A DNA stretch of 64,000 bases, taken from positions 744,001 through 808,000 of the forward strand of contig NZ_NGUQ01000007.1 in assembly GCF_002179965.1 (NCBI RefSeq). The letters run 5' to 3'. The DNA comes from Pandoraea sp. PE-S2T-3 (GTDB lineage Bacteria > Pseudomonadota > Gammaproteobacteria > Burkholderiales > Burkholderiaceae). The notes below the pieces were generated by a model, which was not told the origin of the DNA, ran no database searches, and saw only the letters and a program-made list of their open reading frames with translations. Every line of letters starts with the position of its first letter. Position 1 is the stretch's first letter. Below, piece by piece: positions 8,115 through 17,585 of this stretch. Position numbers and translations under genes: made by a program.

Positions 8115-9562
8115 TTTCAGTATGTCCGGTAATTCTTTGTGGTGGCTCTGGCTCTCGTCTTTGGCCGTTGTCGCGATCCGGTTTTCCGAAGCAATTCCTC
8201 TGTCTGACCGGCGATGAGTCGCTTTTTCAGCAGACGATCAATCGCCTCGGGGAAGTCGGCAATAGCGAGATCAATGTCTCGGCACCGTACGTGGTCTGCA
8301 ATGACGAGCACCGTTTTCTCGTCACCGAGCAGATGCGCGAAGTCGGTGTGGAACCGAGCGGAATTCTTCTTGAGCCGGTAGGGCGAAACACGGCACCTGC
8401 CTTGACCTTGGCCGCGTTGGCCGCGCTGGCGTCCGGCGACGATCCCGTCATGATCGTCGCACCCTCGGATCACGCGATTTCCGATCGCGCCGCGTTCGTG
8501 CAGACGTTGCGTCGCGCAATTGCCGAGGCGCACGATGGCGCTGTCGTGACGCTTGGCGTCACGCCCGATCGTCCCGAAACCGGGTTCGGTTATATCTGCA
8601 CGGCCCCTGCCGACGGGGCCGTCACAGGGGCGTTGCCGGTGGAGCGTTTTGTCGAGAAGCCGAATGCCGAGAACGCGCAGCGGTATCTCGACGAAGGGAA
8701 TTACTTCTGGAATTCCGGCATGGTCGTCGTGCGTGCCTCCACGTGGATGCGCGCACTCGAGACGTTCCGTCGCGACATCACCGATGCCACCCGCCTTGCG
8801 TGGGATCACCGGGTCGCCGACGGCGTGTTCATTCGCCCGGGCAAAGCCGAGTTCGCCGCGATTCCGAGTGAGTCCATCGACTACGCCGTGATGGAACGGT
8901 GCCCCGGTAGTGAGTTTCCGATTCGCATGGTGCCGCTCACGGCGGGCTGGAGTGATCTGGGTGCGTGGGACGCCGTGTGGGACGTGCTGCCGAAAGACCC
9001 GGCGGGTAACGCCCATCTGGGCGATGTCCTCACGCTGGACAGTCGCAACACACTGGTCCACGCGACCAGCCGTTTGGTCGCAGTGGTCGGTGTCGACGAT
9101 GTCGTCGTTGTCGAAACCCCTGACGCCGTACTCGTCGTTGACCGTGCGCGCTGCCAGGACGTCAAGCGCGTCGTCACGATGCTTGCAGATCAACGCCGCG
9201 AAGAGCATTCCCTGCACCGGAAAGTGCACCGCCCGTGGGGTTGGTACGACAGCATCGACGAAGGGACCCGATTCAAGGTCAAGCGAATTCAGGTCAAGCC
9301 CAAGGCGAGTCTGAGTTTGCAGAAGCATCATCATCGTGCGGAACACTGGGTCGTCGTCACGGGAACGGCTGAAATCACCAACGGTGAAAAGACCATTCTG
9401 CTGACGGAAAACCAGAGCACCTACATTCCATTGGGCGAAGTGCATCGTCTCTCTAATCCTGGGACGATCCCGCTTGAGATTATCGAGATTCAGTCGGGCA
9501 GCTATCTCGGCGAGGATGACATCGTGCGTTTTCAAGACAATTACGGTCGAAGTGGTTCATGA
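8102..9562 (+). CDS. manC: Bifunctional mannose-1-phosphate guanylyltransferase/mannose-6-phosphate isomerase
   Basis: A 486-residue protein making GDP-mannose. The N-terminal nucleotidyltransferase has the signature [16 protein letters not shown]...FPKQF and the sugar-binding VEKPNAENA motif. The C-terminal cupin ([14 protein letters not shown]...[12 protein letters not shown]) is the type II phosphomannose isomerase domain. It uses GTG at 8102 (AAGG nine bases upstream); ATG at 8111 is a close alternative. It feeds gmd and fcl directly downstream. No phosphomannomutase gene is present, so mannose-1-phosphate must come from elsewhere in the genome. Confidence 0.92.
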   Translation: MEYMISVCPVILCGGSGSRLWPLSRSGFPKQFLCLTGDESLFQQTINRLGEVGNSEINVSAPYVVCNDEHRFLVTEQMREVGVEPSGILLEPVGRNTAPALTLAALAALASGDDPVMIVAPSDHAISDRAAFVQTLRRAIAEAHDGAVVTLGVTPDRPETGFGYICTAPADGAVTGALPVERFVEKPNAENAQRYLDEGNYFWNSGMVVVRASTWMRALETFRRDITDATRLAWDHRVADGVFIRPGKAEFAAIPSESIDYAVMERCPGSEFPIRMVPLTAGWSDLGAWDAVWDVLPKDPAGNAHLGDVLTLDSRNTLVHATSRLVAVVGVDDVVVVETPDAVLVVDRARCQDVKRVVTMLADQRREEHSLHRKVHRPWGWYDSIDEGTRFKVKRIQVKPKASLSLQKHHHRAEHWVVVTGTAEITNGEKTILLTENQSTYIPLGEVHRLSNPGTIPLEIIEIQSGSYLGEDDIVRFQDNYGRSGS

Positions 9563-10536
9563 ACAGCAATCCTAAAATTTATGTCGCCGGCCACCGGGGC
9601 ATGGTTGGCTCGGCGATTGTTCGCAGGTTGCAAGGCCTCGGTCACGAGAATGTCGTGACGCGCACTCGCGCCGAGCTCGATCTCACGGAGCAGGCGGACG
9701 TCCGTAAATTTTTCGAAGAAGAGCGGCCCGATCAGGTGTATCTGGCAGCGGCGAAGGTCGGCGGTATTCATGCGAACAACACGTTCCCGGCGGAATTCAT
9801 TCAAGAGAACCTCTCGCTTCAGTTGAATGTGATTGATGCTGCGTTTCGCGTCGGGGTCAAGAAACTGCTCTTCCTCGGCTCGAGTTGCATTTATCCGCGC
9901 CTAGCCGCGCAGCCGATGCGCGAAGACGCGCTGCTGACCGGCACGCTGGAGCCGACCAACGAACCGTATGCGATCGCGAAGATCGCCGGCATCAAGCTTT
10001 GCGAAAGCTACAACCGCCAATACGGCGCGAGTCACGGCGTCGATTACCGCAGTGTCATGCCGACCAATCTGTACGGCTTGGGCGATAACTACCACCCGGA
10101 GAATTCTCACGTCGTGCCGGCCCTGATCCGCCGCTTCCACGAGGCGAAGCTCGCCGTAGACCCGCAAGTTGCGATTTGGGGCACGGGTACGCCCAAGCGT
10201 GAGTTTCTCTATGTCGATGACATGGCCGCCGCGTCCGTTTTCGTCATGAACTTGGACAAGGCGACGTACGAGGCGCACACGCAACCGATGTTGAGCCATA
10301 TCAACGTGGGCGTTGGCGACGACATCAGCATCCGGGACGTTGCGGGTTTGGTCGCGCGCGTGGTGGGTTATCAGGGCGAGATCGTATGCGATGCAACGCG
10401 TCCCGACGGGGCGCCCCGCAAATTAATGGACAGCAGCCGGCTGAATCAACTGGGTTGGCGCGCTTCGATTTCGCTTGAAGACGGACTGCGCCGCGCGTAT
10501 GACGATTTCCTGCAAAACGGCGCAATCCGCAAGTAA
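9559..10536 (+). CDS. fcl: GDP-L-fucose synthase
   Basis: A 325-residue SDR enzyme that epimerises and reduces GDP-4-keto-6-deoxymannose to GDP-L-fucose in the cytoplasm. The NAD(P)-binding motif is GHRGMVG near residue 10, the family motif LGSSCIYP follows, and the YxxxK pair is in PYAIAKIAG. The C-terminal HP(E)NSHV region fits the substrate-binding part. It overlaps manC by ATGA (9559-9562). Length matches the family. Confidence 0.92.
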   Translation: MNSNPKIYVAGHRGMVGSAIVRRLQGLGHENVVTRTRAELDLTEQADVRKFFEEERPDQVYLAAAKVGGIHANNTFPAEFIQENLSLQLNVIDAAFRVGVKKLLFLGSSCIYPRLAAQPMREDALLTGTLEPTNEPYAIAKIAGIKLCESYNRQYGASHGVDYRSVMPTNLYGLGDNYHPENSHVVPALIRRFHEAKLAVDPQVAIWGTGTPKREFLYVDDMAAASVFVMNLDKATYEAHTQPMLSHINVGVGDDISIRDVAGLVARVVGYQGEIVCDATRPDGAPRKLMDSSRLNQLGWRASISLEDGLRRAYDDFLQNGAIRK

Positions 10537-10583
10537 ATCGATCGCCTGCTGAAATTGGCGTCACGTCATCGGAATTTGAGTCT

Positions 10584-11714
10584 ATGTCTGAAAAGCAAAA
10601 AATCGCCCTGATCACCGGGATTACCGGTCAGGATGGTTCGTATCTCGCAGAATTTCTGTTGGACAAGGGATATATCGTCCACGGTATCAAGCGTCGTGGC
10701 AGCTTGTTCAATACCCAGCGTATCGACCATATCTATCAAGACCCGCACATCGACAATGCGCGGTTCAAGCTGCATTACGGCGACCTGAGCGATACCAGCA
10801 ACCTGGTTCGCATCATTCAGGAAACGCAGCCGGATGAGATCTACAACCTCGGCGCCATGAGCCATGTGGCAGTGAGCTTCGAGAGCCCCGAATACACGGC
10901 GGATGTGGATGCCGTCGGCACCCTGCGGATCCTGGAAGCGATTCGTATCCTGCGCCTCGAAAAGAAGACTCGCTTCTATCAGGCGTCGACCAGTGAGCTC
11001 TACGGGCTCGTGCAAGAAACGCCGCAAAAAGAGACCACACCGTTCTACCCCCGCAGCCCCTATGCGGTGGCGAAGCTCTACGCGTACTGGATTGTCGTGA
11101 ACTACCGTGAGGCCTACGGCATGTATGCCTGCAACGGCATTCTGTTCAATCACGAGTCGCCGCGCCGTGGCGAAACGTTCGTGACGCGCAAGATCACGCG
11201 CGGGCTGGCCAACATCGCGCAAGGTCTGGAAGACCGCCTGTACATGGGCAACATGGATGCGCTGCGCGACTGGGGGCATGCCAAGGACTACGTGCGCATG
11301 CAATGGATGATGCTCCAGCAAGCGGAACCCGAAGATTTCGTGATCGCGACGGGCGTGCAATACAGCGTGCGGCAGTTCATCCAGTGGAGTGCACAAGAGC
11401 TGGGCATCACGCTGCGCTTCGAAGGCGAAGGCGTCGACGAGGTCGGGATAGTCGAGAAGATCGAAGGCGACAAGGCGCCGGCGCTGAAGGTCGGCCAAGC
11501 GATCGTGAGTGTCGATCCGCGCTATTTCCGACCGACGGAAGTGGAGACCCTGCTGGGCGACCCGTCCAAGGCCAAGAGCAAACTCGGCTGGACGCCGGAG
11601 ATCACCGTGCAGGAAATGTGTGCGGAGATGGTGGCTGCCGACCTGGCATCGGCCCGACAGCATGCGCTCCTGAAAGCCAATGGCTTTGACGTGAATGTAA
11701 GCGTGGAGTCGTAG
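10584..11714 (+). CDS. gmd: GDP-mannose 4,6-dehydratase
   Basis: A 376-residue SDR enzyme converting GDP-mannose to GDP-4-keto-6-deoxymannose, the substrate of the upstream fcl. The nucleotide-binding motif is [17 protein letters not shown], the family motifs are STSELYG and [12 protein letters not shown] (YxxxK), and the C-terminal [16 protein letters not shown] is characteristic. It follows fcl by 47 bases. Together manC, fcl and gmd make GDP-L-fucose, unless a later enzyme diverts the keto intermediate. Confidence 0.94.
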   Translation: MSEKQKIALITGITGQDGSYLAEFLLDKGYIVHGIKRRGSLFNTQRIDHIYQDPHIDNARFKLHYGDLSDTSNLVRIIQETQPDEIYNLGAMSHVAVSFESPEYTADVDAVGTLRILEAIRILRLEKKTRFYQASTSELYGLVQETPQKETTPFYPRSPYAVAKLYAYWIVVNYREAYGMYACNGILFNHESPRRGETFVTRKITRGLANIAQGLEDRLYMGNMDALRDWGHAKDYVRMQWMMLQQAEPEDFVIATGVQYSVRQFIQWSAQELGITLRFEGEGVDEVGIVEKIEGDKAPALKVGQAIVSVDPRYFRPTEVETLLGDPSKAKSKLGWTPEITVQEMCAEMVAADLASARQHALLKANGFDVNVSVES

Positions 11715-11760
11715 TCGCCGCGGGAATCGCAGCGCTGACAGACTGGCATGAGTTAACGCC

Positions 11761-11783
11761 CCCCGGCAATCTGCTGTCCGGGG
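11761..11783 (+). terminator. Hairpin between gmd and rfbF
   Basis: CCCCGG (11761-11766) and CCGGGG (11778-11783) form a six-pair stem in the 153-base gap after gmd. No T tract follows, so it may be an mRNA stabiliser or partial terminator separating the GDP-sugar and CDP-sugar modules. A good AAGGAG site precedes the next gene. Confidence 0.35.
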
Positions 11784-11867
11784 TGCCCCTTACGGCTGAC
11801 GCCGTTCTCTCATGAAAACCCCGCAGTCCACACGTGCGAATCAGGAATCAGAACAAGGAGATTTCAT

Positions 11868-12641
11868 ATGAAAGCGGTAATTCTTGCTGGAGGCCTCGGT
11901 ACGCGACTTAGCGAAGAAACCGCTACGCGCCCGAAGCCCATGGTCGAAGTCGGTGGCAAGCCGATCCTGTGGCACATCATGAAGTTGTACTCGCATCACG
12001 GCATCCACGATTTCGTGGTGTGTTGCGGCTACAAGGGTTATGTCATCAAGGAGTATTTCGCCAATTACTTCCTGCATATGTCGGACGTGACGTTCGACAT
12101 GCGCAATAACCGCATGGAAGTGCATCACAAGCGCGCGGAGCCCTGGAACGTCACGTTGGTGGATACCGGCGATGACTCGATGACCGGCGGCCGGCTTCTG
12201 CGCGTGGCGGACTATGTCAAGGATGAAGAGGCGTTCTGCTTTACGTATGGCGACGGCGTAGGTGACATCGACATCTCGGCGACCATTGCTTTCCACAAGG
12301 CACATGGCAAGGCGGCAACGCTGACTGCCACGTATCCGCCGGGCCGTTTTGGCGCGCTCGATATCCACCAGAATCAGGTCATGAGCTTCAAAGAGAAGCC
12401 CAAGGGCGATGGCGCCATGATCAATGGCGGGTTCTTCGTGCTGTCGCCGTCCGTCCTGCAACACATCTCGGGCGATTCGACGACCTGGGAGCAGGAGCCG
12501 CTTATTACGCTCGCGGAAACCGGCCAGTTAATGGCCTACGAACACACTGGATTCTGGCAGCCGATGGACACGCTCCGCGACAAGCATCTGCTTGAGTCGC
12601 TCTGGGCTGCCGGCAAGGCGCCGTGGAAGATGTGGGACTGA
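11868..12641 (+). CDS. rfbF: Glucose-1-phosphate cytidylyltransferase
   Basis: A 257-residue nucleotidyltransferase (also named ddhA) that makes CDP-glucose from CTP and glucose-1-phosphate. The N-terminus [16 protein letters not shown]...[12 protein letters not shown] is the specific signature of this family; metal- and sugar-binding residues lie in TYGDGVGD and FKEKPKG. Length equals the family norm. It is preceded by CAAGGAGA. The product is used by rfbG at 13899. Confidence 0.95.
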   Translation: MKAVILAGGLGTRLSEETATRPKPMVEVGGKPILWHIMKLYSHHGIHDFVVCCGYKGYVIKEYFANYFLHMSDVTFDMRNNRMEVHHKRAEPWNVTLVDTGDDSMTGGRLLRVADYVKDEEAFCFTYGDGVGDIDISATIAFHKAHGKAATLTATYPPGRFGALDIHQNQVMSFKEKPKGDGAMINGGFFVLSPSVLQHISGDSTTWEQEPLITLAETGQLMAYEHTGFWQPMDTLRDKHLLESLWAAGKAPWKMWD

Positions 12642-12657
12642 GGTTCTGGCGATTGGC

Positions 12658-13902
12658 ATGAATTTGATCGCAAGGAATATTGCTTACCTCTACGTCATCC
12701 AGTTCCTGCGGCTCTGCTTGCCGCTGGCGTTGCTTTCCGTACTCACGCGAGTGCTCTCCGAGGTGCAGTACAGCGTGTACCTGTACACGCTGGCGAGCTC
12801 TGCATGGCTGAGTATTTTCGTGGAGTACGGATTCAACGTTTCCGCCACGCGCCGAATTGCGGCCTTGTCGGATCCCGCGGGGAACCGGACCGTCGTCACT
12901 GAAACGCAGTCGGCGAAATGGATGCTGGCAGGCCTGTCGCTGATTTTCTTTGTCTGGGCCCTCACGCAATCCTCGGTCTTTTCCCCGTACCCGGAATGGG
13001 CCGTCTGTGCCTGGCTGCTCGGCGTGATGATGGGCATGACACCGACCTACTACTTCCAGGCGCTTTCTCGGCTGCGGATTGTGGCGGTGCTCGAGGTGAC
13101 GGGGGGATTGCTGACATTCGCATTCGTGTTGTTGCTGATACGGCGCACCGAGGACTTCAGTCTCCTGGTTGCGCCCCTGATCGGCGTACGGTTTCTGATC
13201 TGGCAGGTGCTGGAGCGCCAGATGGTGGTCAGCGAGAAGGTCCGGTATCGCGATATTTTCGCCGTGCGCCCTGGCGTGGCGGCGCTCAAGGATGGCTGGC
13301 GCATCTTCCTGGTCCAGGGGGCGGCAAGTCTGTACACGTCGTTCAACGTGGTCCTGCTGGGGGGGGTGTCCACCGCCTACGCGGTTGCCGTTTATGGATC
13401 ATGCGAGCGGCTGGTGCGCGCAGGGCTGACCTTCATCGCGCAGGCAACGTCGGCCATTTTTCCGAGGCTGAACGCGCTGAAGACGACGTCGCCGGACAAA
13501 CTGGGACGCGCCCGCGGGTGGGCATTGGCTGCCTTTTTTATCGTGGCGACCGCCAGCCTGCCGGTTGTCTATCTGATGGCCCCGTTGGTCTCGCGAGTGC
13601 TCTTCCATGACAAGCTGCCGGACATCGTCCACGTGCTGAGGATCATGTCGCTGGTCATCCCGGCGATTGCGGTCAGCAATGTCCTCGCGATGCATTTCCT
13701 GGTCGTGGACCGCAAGGAGCATGTCCTCAATCTGGTGGTTTTTTCCGCTGTTCCGATAAGTCTGATCGCCGGCTACTTTTTGTCTATCCAATACGGCGCC
13801 GCAGGCATGGCGAGCGCATGGGTGGCGATCGAATGGACGATTTCCATTTGCCTCGCTGCGATCATTTTCTACCGCACGAAACCTTCTAAACAAGACCGAT
13901 GA
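12658..13902 (+). CDS. Wzx-like O-unit flippase / polysaccharide transporter
   Basis: A 414-residue integral membrane protein with about 12 predicted hydrophobic helices and the general look of the MOP/Wzx superfamily, for example the start NLIARNIAYLYVIQFLRLCL and the VSATRRIA region after helix 2. It probably moves undecaprenyl-linked repeat units across the inner membrane. The ATG at 12658 follows rfbF by 16 bases; an upstream in-frame start would lie inside rfbF. Its end overlaps rfbG by ATGA. No ABC exporter genes accompany it, in line with a Wzx/Wzy system. Confidence 0.82.
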   Translation: MNLIARNIAYLYVIQFLRLCLPLALLSVLTRVLSEVQYSVYLYTLASSAWLSIFVEYGFNVSATRRIAALSDPAGNRTVVTETQSAKWMLAGLSLIFFVWALTQSSVFSPYPEWAVCAWLLGVMMGMTPTYYFQALSRLRIVAVLEVTGGLLTFAFVLLLIRRTEDFSLLVAPLIGVRFLIWQVLERQMVVSEKVRYRDIFAVRPGVAALKDGWRIFLVQGAASLYTSFNVVLLGGVSTAYAVAVYGSCERLVRAGLTFIAQATSAIFPRLNALKTTSPDKLGRARGWALAAFFIVATASLPVVYLMAPLVSRVLFHDKLPDIVHVLRIMSLVIPAIAVSNVLAMHFLVVDRKEHVLNLVVFSAVPISLIAGYFLSIQYGAAGMASAWVAIEWTISICLAAIIFYRTKPSKQDR

Positions 13903-15026
13903 CTCAGACAACCAACACTATTTTCGGTGCCACGTATCGTGACAAACGCGTGCTGGTTACCGGCCATACTGGCTTCAAGGGGACGTGGCTCACCGCGTGG
14001 CTGCTGAAGCTCGGTGCGAAAGTGATCGGCTTCTCCGACCGCATCCCGACGGATCCCGCGATGTTCGAAGTCCTGGATCTGGAAGGCAAGATCGAGCACC
14101 ACATCGGCGACGTCCGGGACGCAGCGGCCTTGGCGCGCGTGATCGAGACGTCCAAGCCGGACTTCGTATTCCATCTCGCGGCACAGGCGATCGTATCGAC
14201 CTCCTATCAGGAGCCGCTGGATACGATCTCGACGAACGTGATGGGTACGGCCAACATTCTCGAAGTCTTGCGACACGTGAATCACCCTTGCACCGCCGTT
14301 CTCATCACGTCGGACAAGTGTTACGAGAACGTCGAATGGCCTTGGGGTTACAAGGAAACCGACCATTTGGGTGGCCGGGACATCTACAGCGGCTCCAAGG
14401 GCGCTGCGGAAGTCATCGCGCACTCCTACTATTGGGCATTCTTCCGGGATCCCGCGAAAACGCCGGTACGGATCGCGACGGGCCGGGCCGGCAACGTCAT
14501 TGGCGGCGGCGACTGGGCCAAGGACCGGATCATCGTCGACTGCGTGCGGGCATGGTCCAAGGGCGAGACGGTGGAGATCCGCAGCCCGGAGGCCACCCGT
14601 CCGTGGCAACACGTACTCGAACCGCTGAGCGGTTACCTGACGCTGGGCGCCGAGTTGGCCCGTGACCAGAAGCTGTGCGGCGAATCGTTCAATTTTGGTC
14701 CCCGCACGGAGCAGAACAAGACCGTCGTATCGCTGTTGGGCGATCTGCGCAAGCACTGGGCGCAAGACCCGACCGGTGAGGCCTACCGCATCACCGGTCA
14801 TGTGCCGTTCCACGAAGCGGGGCTGTTGCGCCTGAACTGCGACAAGGCCGCGTTCTTCCTCAAATGGGAAGCCGCACTGAACTACGCGGAATGCATTGGC
14901 ATGGTCGGTCGCTGGTATTCCAATTTCTACTCGGGACAGCCCGAGAATGCGTACACGCTCACGCTCGACCAGATTGACCAGTACGAGGCTGCTGCAACCA
15001 AACGGGGGCTCGCATGGACGAAGTGA
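13899..15026 (+). CDS. rfbG: CDP-glucose 4,6-dehydratase
   Basis: A 375-residue SDR dehydratase (also ddhB) that converts CDP-glucose to CDP-4-keto-6-deoxyglucose. Visible motifs are VTGHTGFKGTWLTAWLL for NAD binding, SDKCYEN, and YSGSKGAAE with the YxxxK pair. The C-terminal part (TRPWQHVLEPLSGYL) is typical. It overlaps the flippase gene and, at its 3' end, the epimerase gene by 13 bases. The product is normally processed by ddhC toward 3,6-dideoxyhexoses, but no ddhC is present. Confidence 0.94.
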   Translation: MTQTTNTIFGATYRDKRVLVTGHTGFKGTWLTAWLLKLGAKVIGFSDRIPTDPAMFEVLDLEGKIEHHIGDVRDAAALARVIETSKPDFVFHLAAQAIVSTSYQEPLDTISTNVMGTANILEVLRHVNHPCTAVLITSDKCYENVEWPWGYKETDHLGGRDIYSGSKGAAEVIAHSYYWAFFRDPAKTPVRIATGRAGNVIGGGDWAKDRIIVDCVRAWSKGETVEIRSPEATRPWQHVLEPLSGYLTLGAELARDQKLCGESFNFGPRTEQNKTVVSLLGDLRKHWAQDPTGEAYRITGHVPFHEAGLLRLNCDKAAFFLKWEAALNYAECIGMVGRWYSNFYSGQPENAYTLTLDQIDQYEAAATKRGLAWTK

Positions 15027-15445
15027 TTCAGTTGGCGAGCGGCGCGATTGTGACGCCGCTCAAGCGAATCGAACACCCGAAGGGCGACGTCCTCCACGGG
15101 CTGAAGGCTACTGACGACACCTTCCGCGGTTTTGGTGAAGCGTATTTCTCGACCGTGCTTCCGGGAATTACCAAAGGGTGGAAGCGTCACGAACGGATGA
15201 CGCTGAACCTGGTGGTGCCGGTCGGCACGATCGAATTCCATTTGCGCTCGCTCGACGGCCAGATTGCCGACAGCATTCGCCTGGGCGAGACGCGCTATGC
15301 GCGGTTGACGGTGCCGCCGGGCGTGTGGATGGCCTTCACCGGCATCGGGGCGTCGCTCAATCTGCTGTTGAACGTGGCCAGTATTCCCCACGATCCCACC
15401 GAGGCGGTCAACGTTCCTCTGGAGCATTTCTCGCTGGAGAGCTGA
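15014..15445 (+). CDS. RmlC-like sugar-nucleotide epimerase (cupin)
   Basis: A 143-residue cupin related to dTDP-4-dehydrorhamnose 3,5-epimerases but shorter than RmlC (about 180). The stretch AYFSTVLPGITKGWKRHERM followed by TLNLVVPVGTIEF contains the family's KxWKRH segment with the probable catalytic histidine. Located between rfbG and a reductase, it probably epimerises the CDP-4-keto-6-deoxyglucose product. The sugar-nucleotide substrate is inferred from neighbours only. Confidence 0.8.
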   Translation: MDEVIQLASGAIVTPLKRIEHPKGDVLHGLKATDDTFRGFGEAYFSTVLPGITKGWKRHERMTLNLVVPVGTIEFHLRSLDGQIADSIRLGETRYARLTVPPGVWMAFTGIGASLNLLLNVASIPHDPTEAVNVPLEHFSLES

Positions 15446-15446
15446 C

Positions 15447-16328
15447 ATGAACCTACTGATCTCAGGTGCCGGCGGATTGCTTGGCGGTGCGTTGGTCAAA
15501 CTCGCGACCGCCCGCGGTCACGCGTGCACGCCACTGAACCGCAGCCAGGTGCGCCTGAGTCTGGCGGCGTCGGCGGCGGCGGAACTCGACGCCCTGTTCG
15601 CAAATGTCGATCATTTCGTGCACGCTGCGGCCAACACGAACGTCGAGCATTGCGAAGCGGAGCCTTCGGCTTGTCATCGCGACAACGTGCTGCTGACAGA
15701 GCTCCTCGCGGCGGCCGCGCGGCGCTGCGGCGTGCCGATGACCTTCATTTCCAGCACCGGTGTCTACGGCGCGTTCAAAACGACGCCCTATGCCGAATAC
15801 GACGACGCTCGGCCCGAAACGCAACATCACCGCAGCAAGCTTCGCGCTGAACAGCTGGTGCTGGCCGCAGAGTGGTCCAATCTGGTGGTGCGCACTGGCT
15901 GGTTGTTCGGGGGTGGTGCGCAGGCGCCGAAGAATTTCGTCGCTCGCCGCATCCTCGAGGCGCGCGCCGCGCAGGACGGTTTCATCTCGTCCAATCAGCA
16001 ACAGCGGGGCTGCCCGACGCTCGTGGACGACCTCGCAGATCGTCTTCTCGACCTGATTGGGATGAAGGCCCGCGGCGTCTTCAACGTGGTCAACGAAGGC
16101 AACGCGAGCCGTTTCGAGTACGTGCGGGAGATTCTGTCTCTGGCTGGCGTGGCCGTCGAGGTTCGCCCGGTCGCCGCCGGACAATTCAATCGCATCGCAC
16201 CGGTATCCGACAACGAAATGGCGGTTAACTGGCGCGCCGATGAACTGGGTCTGCCGCCGCTGCGCGCGTGGCAGACCGCGTTGGCCGACTATCTGTCGAC
16301 CGACGACATGAGAGCACTGACAGCATGA
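15447..16328 (+). CDS. SDR-family sugar-nucleotide reductase (RmlD-like) with altered catalytic site
   Basis: A 293-residue protein with the Rossmann motif LISGAGGLLGGALVKLA and the RmlD-like core FISSTGVYG and PYAEYDDARPE. It probably reduces the 4-keto group of the epimerised CDP-6-deoxyhexose. The position of the catalytic Tyr in YxxxK reads His127 (HHRSK, Lys131), so the usual proton donor is replaced. It starts two bases after the epimerase stop and overlaps the next gene by ATGA. Close SDR relatives may share the His, which I cannot check. Confidence 0.8.
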   Translation: MNLLISGAGGLLGGALVKLATARGHACTPLNRSQVRLSLAASAAAELDALFANVDHFVHAAANTNVEHCEAEPSACHRDNVLLTELLAAAARRCGVPMTFISSTGVYGAFKTTPYAEYDDARPETQHHRSKLRAEQLVLAAEWSNLVVRTGWLFGGGAQAPKNFVARRILEARAAQDGFISSNQQQRGCPTLVDDLADRLLDLIGMKARGVFNVVNEGNASRFEYVREILSLAGVAVEVRPVAAGQFNRIAPVSDNEMAVNWRADELGLPPLRAWQTALADYLSTDDMRALTA

Positions 16329-17584
16329 GACACGTCCCGATCGCCATCCTGGGTGGGGGCATTGCCGGCATGGGCGCCGCATTGCGCGCACGCGAACTTG
16401 GACTGGACGCCGTAGTGTTTGAGGCGGCCCCTCAGGCGGGCGGACTGCTGGACAACTTCGTCGTCGAAGGTTTTCGCTTCGACAATGCCGTCCATCTGAG
16501 CTTTGCCACCGAGCCGGAAGTTCGCAGCATTTTCGATCGCACGCCGTACTACACACACCCGGCGGACTCGCAGTGCTTCGACCAGGGCGTTTGGCTCAAG
16601 CACCCCGTGCAAAACAACCTGTTTCCGCTGCCGGCCGCGCGTAAGGTTGAACTGATCAAGTCGTTTCTGGCACGTCCCGACATCGATGAGCCCGCCAATT
16701 ACGAACAATGGCTGCTCTCGCAATACGGCGAGGATATCGCCCGTAGTTATCCGATTGCCTACACGTACAAGTACTGGGGGACAGCGCCCGACCATTTGTC
16801 CGTCAACTGGATCGGGAATCGCATGCGCCGCGCAGAACTCGACGAGATTCTCTTCGGGGCATTCACTGCGGAAACACCCAATACCTATTACACGAAGGAG
16901 ATGCGGTATCCCAAGGAGGGCGGCTATAAGGCATTCATTGCGCCGCTGATCCAGGATGCCGACATCCAATTGAACGCTCGTGCCGTCCGTGTCGATCCGG
17001 TGGCTCGTCGCATCGAATTCGCGGGTGGCGACGCCGTGAGCTATGACCGGCTGGTGAGCAGCCTGCCGCTGCCCGAACTGATCCGCATCATGCCCGGCGT
17101 GCCGGACACCGTGGCAACGGCTGCCGCGACGCTTGAGGCGACCTCGATCGACCTCATCTCGGTCGGCTTCAAGGTGCCGCTCGATCTGGACCTCTGGTTC
17201 TATATCTACGACGCGGATATCCATGCAAGCCGGGCGTATTCCCCGTCGGTGAAATCGCCTGCCAACGCGCCGGCCGGATGCAGTTCGCTCCAGTTCGAGA
17301 TTTACCAACGCGGGCGCGAGGCCCGCCATTCCCCGGAAGCGCTCAAGGACAACGTGCGCATGGCGATTCGCAAGATGGGCATCGCCCGGGAAGAAGACAT
17401 CCAGTTCCTGCATCACAAACGGTTGCCTTGGGGCAACGTGATCTTCGATATCGGCATGGAAGAAAACCGGCAGATCGTTCGCGATCATCTGGACGTTTGC
17501 AAAGTGGCCTCGTGCGGGCGCTTTGGCGAGTGGGACTACCTCTGGAGCAACCAAAGTTTCCTTAGCGGTTACCGGGCTATCTGA
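16325..17584 (+). CDS. FAD-dependent oxidoreductase (UDP-galactopyranose mutase / protoporphyrinogen oxidase-like)
   Basis: A 419-residue flavoprotein. The N-terminal dinucleotide motif is AILGGGIAGMGAALRARE followed by the GG motif VFEAAPQAGGLLDN. The VSSLPLPELIRIMPG segment fits the amine-oxidase/UGM-like superfamily. Similar proteins occur in O-antigen clusters, where they are annotated vaguely as FAD-dependent oxidoreductases; a ring-contracting mutase or desaturase role is possible but not shown by the sequence. Start ATG 16325 overlaps the previous stop; longer in-frame starts lie inside the SDR gene. Confidence 0.78.
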   Translation: MRHVPIAILGGGIAGMGAALRARELGLDAVVFEAAPQAGGLLDNFVVEGFRFDNAVHLSFATEPEVRSIFDRTPYYTHPADSQCFDQGVWLKHPVQNNLFPLPAARKVELIKSFLARPDIDEPANYEQWLLSQYGEDIARSYPIAYTYKYWGTAPDHLSVNWIGNRMRRAELDEILFGAFTAETPNTYYTKEMRYPKEGGYKAFIAPLIQDADIQLNARAVRVDPVARRIEFAGGDAVSYDRLVSSLPLPELIRIMPGVPDTVATAAATLEATSIDLISVGFKVPLDLDLWFYIYDADIHASRAYSPSVKSPANAPAGCSSLQFEIYQRGREARHSPEALKDNVRMAIRKMGIAREEDIQFLHHKRLPWGNVIFDIGMEENRQIVRDHLDVCKVASCGRFGEWDYLWSNQSFLSGYRAI

Positions 17585-17585
17585 C

